Translations under genes and position numbers: made by a program
The notes under the pieces: model-generated
The model's input: only the letters and a program-made list of their open reading frames with translations
The model's database searches: none
Told to the model about the DNA's origin: nothing
Shown here: piece by piece, positions 59,582 to 64,000 of the stretch
Layout of the letters: the number at the start of each line of letters is the position of its first letter
Position numbering within the stretch: the stretch's first letter is position 1
Source of the DNA: Morganella morganii
GTDB lineage: Bacteria; Pseudomonadota; Gammaproteobacteria; Enterobacterales; Enterobacteriaceae
Length of the DNA stretch: 64,000 nucleotides
Direction: 5' to 3'
NCBI RefSeq assembly: GCF_003996855.1
Contig: NZ_NRQY01000001.1
Coordinates: forward strand, 660,897-724,896

Positions 59582-60136
59582 ATGCTGAACAAAATGCCAT
59601 ACAGCAGCGTAATGCCGGTGATGAAGAACTACACACCGTCCGGGGAGGCAACCGCGCTGGCAGCGCAATATCCTGCCCCGGCCGATTTTCTGAACGCCGC
59701 ACAACAGCAGGCACATTACGGCGATGCTGTGCTTTTTCTGGCACACGGGCTGCCGCTGAAAGAGGCTCTCTGGTGGGGATATCACTGTGCGCAGCAACTG
59801 ACAGAATGGAGTGAGCAGGAGCAGCGTGTGCTGGAAAGTGTCAGGGAGTGGATCACCCGCTCCGGTGAATCTGAGCGCCGTGCCTGTGGTGATGCGGCAA
59901 AGCAGCAGGGATTATCCTCCGCAGCCGGGTGGCTGGCACAGGCGGTGTTCTGGAGTACCGGCAGCATGCTGGACGCAGATCAGCCTCCGCTACCGGCACC
60001 GCCGTTTTTATATGCACAGGCGCTGAGCGGCGCCGTAAATCTGATGGCGGTGATGCCGGATGGCGCGCACCTTGCGGAACGTTACCGGACATTCCTGGCG
60101 CACGGGCTGGCAATTGCCCGCGGAGACAAACAATGA
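59582..60136 (+). CDS. DUF6931-type T6SS-associated protein
   Basis: 184 residues, between vgrG and PAAR. Helical, with LFLAHGLPLKEALWWGYHCAQQL, and VFWSTGSM followed by PLPAPPFLYAQALSGAVNLMAV. This pattern (LP-x-x-EA-x-WW, FWS-G-S, P-P-P-x-x-x-A-x-AV) fits DUF6931, often linked to T6SS spike genes. It may be an adaptor for loading effectors on the spike. Function unproven. Overlaps the PAAR gene by ATGA. Confidence 0.65.
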   Translation: MLNKMPYSSVMPVMKNYTPSGEATALAAQYPAPADFLNAAQQQAHYGDAVLFLAHGLPLKEALWWGYHCAQQLTEWSEQEQRVLESVREWITRSGESERRACGDAAKQQGLSSAAGWLAQAVFWSTGSMLDADQPPLPAPPFLYAQALSGAVNLMAVMPDGAHLAERYRTFLAHGLAIARGDKQ

Positions 60137-60426
60137 AACCGGCGGCCAGAAGCGGCGATATGCATTTGTGTCCGGCACAAACACCGCCTTTGCCGGTGCC
60201 GCATATCGGCGGGCCGGTACTGCCGGCTCCGGCGACCGTGCTGATCGGCGGATTACCGGCCGCCACGCTGGGACAGATGTGTCTGTGCACCGGTATTCCG
60301 GACAGTATCATCACCGGCAGCATGACTGTTCTTATTAACAATAAACCGGCCGCCCGTCTGGGTGACAGCACGGCACACGGCGGCATCATTGTCTCCGGAA
60401 TGCCGTCAGTACTGATCGGCGGCTAG
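60133..60426 (+). CDS. PAAR-domain spike-tip protein
   Basis: 97 residues. PAAR motifs: MKPAARSGDMHLCP at the start, TVLIGGLPAATLGQMCLC in the middle and NKPAARLGDSTAHGG near the end, with zinc ligands His/Cys. It sharpens the VgrG tip. Standalone PAAR without an attached effector domain. Confidence 0.9.
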   Translation: MKPAARSGDMHLCPAQTPPLPVPHIGGPVLPAPATVLIGGLPAATLGQMCLCTGIPDSIITGSMTVLINNKPAARLGDSTAHGGIIVSGMPSVLIGG

Positions 60427-60455
60427 TCTGACTCCAACAATAAAAAGGGAATTTT

Positions 60456-61388
60456 ATGGCAATATCAGCAGCAGATATCAAAACGGGTCTCGGGTATACC
60501 AATACGGGGCTGGGTATGATGTCCGGCGTACTGAGTACTCCGCTCAGTATGCTGGATGAAAAAATCATGGCCGCAGAGCGTACCAAAATTGCGGAATCCG
60601 TCAGAAAAATGTATGCGACCTATATTTCTCAGGCACTGAGTATCAAAACGCATACCGCGGTGATGGTCAGTGCGGACAGCACACAGCGTACACACCTCGA
60701 CAGAGAGGTTACCGGCGGAAAAAGTCTGCTGGAGGAAACGGCGGATTACTATGAAAAAGGCCGCAGTCAGAGCACTTACCGCGTTATGCGTAAAATGGCG
60801 GATATGGGGCGTGATAAACTGAAACGAAATCTGACCTCCGGACTGACCGCGCCGCTGGCTTTTATTCCCGACGGCGGGATCAGCAAAATGGTGGCGTCCT
60901 GTGCACTGACGGTGATGGCGCAGGGGAAAGCCGTGCGCCGTTCGCGCAAAATCAGGCATTATCTGCATGATAAGAAAGGCGTTGCAGCGGAAATCGGTGA
61001 AACAGAAGCGCAGCGGAAATCCGCTAAATGGAGCTGCAAAACACTCAGTAACCTCGGCGGCGATTTACAGCGTAATCTGTATAAACTGAAACAATCGGTG
61101 GTGGTGCTGCAAAACCGCGGACAAAGCACACAGCAGCGGATCGGGCTGCTCAATGCGCACAGCCACAACCACCTCGGCAGTCATGATTTATCCGTGATCC
61201 GGGGAGAGCTGACGGACCTGGCGATGAGTTTTCATGAAAGTCTGCATTATGTCGAAAAGGTCACCAATATGTGCACCCTGCTGGATGCGGCGAGTTGTGA
61301 AATTAAAGCACATATGGCGAATATGCTGGAGTTACTGGAAGCGACTGAACCCACCCTGATGTCACAGGGGGATAATTTCTTCCGCTGA
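60456..61388 (+). CDS. Unknown T6SS-linked protein, candidate cargo
   Basis: 310 residues, 30 bases after PAAR, same strand. No family recognised. Mostly helical, basic, with a Gly-rich start (TGLGYTNTGLGMMSGVLSTP) and a moderately hydrophobic central segment (TAPLAFIPDGGISKMVAS). No signal peptide. The C-terminal part is helical and acidic with three Cys. Position last in the spike block is where T6SS effectors and adaptors often lie, but no immunity partner follows; the next gene is an unrelated AraC regulator. Effector role is inference. Confidence 0.5.
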   Translation: MAISAADIKTGLGYTNTGLGMMSGVLSTPLSMLDEKIMAAERTKIAESVRKMYATYISQALSIKTHTAVMVSADSTQRTHLDREVTGGKSLLEETADYYEKGRSQSTYRVMRKMADMGRDKLKRNLTSGLTAPLAFIPDGGISKMVASCALTVMAQGKAVRRSRKIRHYLHDKKGVAAEIGETEAQRKSAKWSCKTLSNLGGDLQRNLYKLKQSVVVLQNRGQSTQQRIGLLNAHSHNHLGSHDLSVIRGELTDLAMSFHESLHYVEKVTNMCTLLDAASCEIKAHMANMLELLEATEPTLMSQGDNFFR

Positions 61389-61478
61389 ATCTTATAACCG
61401 GCACCGTCGTGTAAAACACAGTACTGTGCCGGTCTTTTCCGTTATGCTGTAGCCTGTTAATCAGTTGCTGAGAATATA

Positions 61479-62366
61479 ATGGAAACGGATGATCGTCTGC
61501 ACTGCCTGAAACAGCTGTTACAGACTCACACCACAGAACGCAGCGGCGGGTGGGATACGGATGTTCCGGGGCTGGCACTGTGCCGGTGGACCGCCCCGGC
61601 GGAAGCGCAAACCTGGACTTATGAACCGGGTATCGCGCTTGCGGTTCAGGGGGCAAAACGGATCACGCTCGGGGATCACACATACTGTTACCGTGCCGGG
61701 GACGTGCTGCTGACGTCCGTGGATATCCCGGCTATCGCACAGGTCTGTGAGGCATCAGAACAGGCGCCGTTTCTGGCGCTGCTGGTCAGTCTCAATCTCA
61801 GTGATCTTCCGGCGCTGTTGCAGGAAAGCGGCTTTCGGCTGCTTTCCTCCGCACCTGCCATGCCGCAGGCGGTCTGTCCGGTTACAGAAGACCTGCTCAG
61901 TGCTGTCTGCCGTCTGGTGGCGCTGCTGGAAAAACCGGATGATATTCCGGTGATGGCGCCGCTTATCCGCAAAGAAATTCTCTATTACCTGCTGAAAAGC
62001 GGCCAGGGTGCCCGGCTTCAGCTGATGGCCGCGCATAATAAACAGTGCCGCCAGATAAGCGGCGTACTGAACTACCTGAAAGCACATTTTGATCAGCCGG
62101 TGTCGGTGGAGACCCTCTGCCGCCATGCTCAGATGAGCGAATCCTCCTTTCACCGCCATTTCCGCCGGGTTACCCGCATGAGCCCGCTGCAATACCAGAA
62201 ATGGCTGCGGCTCAATGAGGCACGGCGTCTGCTGCTGGTGGAGTCTGCTGATGCGTCAGAAGCGGCTTTTCGCGTCGGATATGAAAGCGCCTCACAGTTT
62301 AACCGTGAATACCGGCGCTTATTCGGACTGCCGCCGGGACAGGATAAAAAGCGGGTTTTGATCTGA
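61479..62366 (+). CDS. AraC-family transcriptional regulator
   Basis: 295 residues. N-terminal AraC_N-type cupin (LALCRWTAPAEAQTWTYEPGIALAVQGAKR). C-terminal HTH_18 with two helix-turn-helix units: VSVETLCRHAQMSESSFHRHFRRVTRMSPLQYQKWLRLNEARRLL and AAFRVGYESASQFNREYRRLFG. Probably controls the quinone reductase gene 130 bases downstream, by inference from adjacency. A LysE-type gene lies further on. Confidence 0.88.
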   Translation: METDDRLHCLKQLLQTHTTERSGGWDTDVPGLALCRWTAPAEAQTWTYEPGIALAVQGAKRITLGDHTYCYRAGDVLLTSVDIPAIAQVCEASEQAPFLALLVSLNLSDLPALLQESGFRLLSSAPAMPQAVCPVTEDLLSAVCRLVALLEKPDDIPVMAPLIRKEILYYLLKSGQGARLQLMAAHNKQCRQISGVLNYLKAHFDQPVSVETLCRHAQMSESSFHRHFRRVTRMSPLQYQKWLRLNEARRLLLVESADASEAAFRVGYESASQFNREYRRLFGLPPGQDKKRVLI

Positions 62367-62493
62367 CGGACGTGTGAATTTTGTACAGAATGACAGGATC
62401 AGGCAAATATCAGAGCGGACAGGCTAACGTATTTATGGGGTGAGCCGGTTAGGATAACAGTATTAACGACATCATTCCTGAGTGAGTAATACA

Positions 62494-63078
62494 ATGAAAA
62501 ATATCTTTATTATTAATGGTTCAAAGGAGTTCGGTGGTTCTGACGGTAAACTGAACGACCACATGGCAGATATTGCCCGCCGCCATCTGACAGAAAAAGG
62601 CATGAATGTCCGCGTCACCCGTATTGATGACGGTTATGATGAGGAACAGGAAGTACTGAACTACCTGTGGGCAGATGTGATTATTTACCAGATGCCGGCC
62701 TGGTGGATGGAAGGGCCGTGGATTGTGAAAAAATACATCGATGAGGTGTTTACACAATCTGATGACCGTTTTCATATTAATGACGGGCGCAGCCGACGTG
62801 ACAGCAGCAAAAAATACGGCTCCGGTGGTGTGCTGACCGATAAAAAATATATGTTATCCGTGACCTGGAATGCACCGCATGAAGCCTTTGAGGATGAAAA
62901 TCAATTCTTTGAGGGGCGGGGTATCGACAGTGTGTATTTCCCGCTTCATAAAACCAATCAGTTTACCGGGATGACATCACTGCCGACATTTGCCTGTTTC
63001 GATGTGGTTAAAAATCCGCATATTGATGAGGATATCCGCTGCTATCTCGCTCATCTGGATGCGAATATCGCGGACTGA
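62494..63078 (+). CDS. mdaB: MdaB-type NAD(P)H quinone oxidoreductase
   Basis: 194 residues from ATG 62494; GTG 62482 is an alternative start. Flavodoxin-like fold: NIFIINGSKEFGGSDGKLN, then VIIYQMPAWWMEGPWIVKKYIDEVF, a hallmark of MdaB. FAD-linked two-electron reduction of quinones protects from redox stress. Probable target of the AraC regulator next to it. Confidence 0.9.
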   Translation: MKNIFIINGSKEFGGSDGKLNDHMADIARRHLTEKGMNVRVTRIDDGYDEEQEVLNYLWADVIIYQMPAWWMEGPWIVKKYIDEVFTQSDDRFHINDGRSRRDSSKKYGSGGVLTDKKYMLSVTWNAPHEAFEDENQFFEGRGIDSVYFPLHKTNQFTGMTSLPTFACFDVVKNPHIDEDIRCYLAHLDANIAD

Positions 63079-63082
63079 ATCC

Positions 63083-63730
63083 TCAGCGGGCTACTGACGC
63101 CAGACGCAGACCGAGCGCAATAAAGGTAGTACCGACCAGACGGTCAATCCAGTAATGTGCCTTCTGGCTGCCGGAAATCCGCGTGGCCAGGGTTCCGGCA
63201 ATCAGAGCCAGGATGGTATCGGTGCAGAACCCGAGCAGGGCATAGGTTGCCCCGAGCAGCAGAAACGACTCTGCATAATAACTTCCGCCTGCCGCAATAA
63301 ACTGCGGGAAAAAGGCAATAAAAAACAGCAGCACTTTCGGATTAGTCAGCGTGGTAATAAATCCGCGAATCAGGATCGATTTTGCTGCTGCCTTCTGAAT
63401 CACCGCCTCTTCACCCCCATCCGCAGACTGTCCGCGTTTTCTGAGTGTGCCGAGGATCATTTTGGCACCGAGAAATGCCAGGTAAAGTGCGCCGAGATAT
63501 TTAATCACTGTAAACAGTGTCGGGGAGGCGGCAATAATGGCCCCCAGCCCGACAGCCCCTGCAATGGCATGCACACTGCTGCCGAGCATCACCCCGAGTG
63601 CGGACAAAATACCGGCTTTTCGGCCGTTGGCCAGACTTTGTCCCAGTACATAGGCAATATCCGGCCCCGGGGTTACTGCAAAGATAAACACGGACAGTAA
63701 AAACAGCGGGTAATGGATAATATCCAGCAT
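63083..63730 (-). CDS. LysE/RhtB-family amino-acid exporter
   Basis: 215 residues, about six hydrophobic spans. Family start FAVTPGPDIAYVLGQSLANGRKAGILSALGVMLG is clear. Members export amino acids such as threonine, homoserine or leucine; the substrate is not assignable. Convergent with mdaB, four bases apart. Confidence 0.88.
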   Translation of the reverse strand: MLDIIHYPLFLLSVFIFAVTPGPDIAYVLGQSLANGRKAGILSALGVMLGSSVHAIAGAVGLGAIIAASPTLFTVIKYLGALYLAFLGAKMILGTLRKRGQSADGGEEAVIQKAAAKSILIRGFITTLTNPKVLLFFIAFFPQFIAAGGSYYAESFLLLGATYALLGFCTDTILALIAGTLATRISGSQKAHYWIDRLVGTTFIALGLRLASVAR

Positions 63731-64000
63731 GTGACAGCCCTCCCGGGTCGGAGAAAACGTTATATTATGGGAGATATAATGCCATTAAGTATGATCCTCT
63801 GGCAAACGACATTTTTACCGGTTTTTTGTATGCATATATTGGCAAGCTGAATTATATAAACTTGTTCAATATTTATAATGAATTACTCACTTTATTATCT
63901 ATCTGGTGTAAAAGACAGGCGGAAAGAGAGTATGCATCAAAAGAGTGTTTCCGGATGGCAGATAGTGTAACAAAACGTAAAAGCACGGCTTTACGGTAAT
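63731..64000. other. AT-rich tail of the window without a supported gene
   Basis: 270 bases upstream of the LysE-type gene. The longest open frame on the + strand (ATG near 63878) has 30 codons and no family features. Holds the exporter's promoter. Confidence 0.4.

Overview
The window reads as a chromosomal segment of a Morganellaceae enterobacterium, most likely Morganella. The housekeeping genes match Escherichia coli gene order and protein sequence closely. The base composition looks moderately GC-rich, which fits Morganella better than Proteus or Providencia. A PilW-like lipoprotein gene sits between rlmN and rodZ. The species call is an inference and was not checked by a search.

Layout. 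From 1 to about 14.6 kb lies a conserved backbone: the end of an alpha-2-macroglobulin gene (yfhM), pbpC, ndk, a DKNYY-type gene, rlmN, a PilW-like lipoprotein, rodZ, ispG, hisS, yfgM, bamB and der. From 14.6 to 19.5 kb are a protealysin-type metalloprotease, hemF, ypeA, a BOF-fold periplasmic protein, yfeY and the DyP peroxidase yfeX. From 19.9 to 24.6 kb is the sulfate/thiosulfate uptake and cysteine synthesis operon cysPTWAM. From 24.6 to 26.7 kb are small genes: an acetyltransferase with an apparent internal deletion, a SAM methyltransferase, a YdcY-like protein and a Cys-cluster protein.

From 27.1 to 61.4 kb is one type VI secretion (T6SS) cluster on the + strand: tssA, hcp, tssB, tssC, a second tssC-like gene, tssE, tssF, tssG, clpV, an FHA gene, a tssJ remnant, tssK, tssL, tssM, vgrG, a DUF6931-type gene, a PAAR gene and one unknown gene. 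The cluster is broken. A 16-kb island (about 38.19-54.18 kb) lies between the first third of tssK and the last part of tssL; the rest of both genes is missing. The island carries a Tn554-like set of tyrosine recombinases, a complete two-partner secretion pair (CdiB/ShlB-type transporter and a 3204-residue CdiA/FhaB-type exoprotein), a small lipoprotein and an Ail/OmpX-type outer-membrane protein. One contact-dependent weapon locus has therefore been interrupted by another. Further lesions are a one-base shift in tssA, an in-frame stop in tssF, a deletion fusing the FHA gene to the end of tssJ, and a one-base shift in tssM. ClpV lacks its middle domain.

From 61.5 kb to the end are an AraC-family regulator, an MdaB-type quinone reductase and a LysE/RhtB-type exporter, with no supported gene in the last 270 bases. 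No rRNA, tRNA or CRISPR array was seen.
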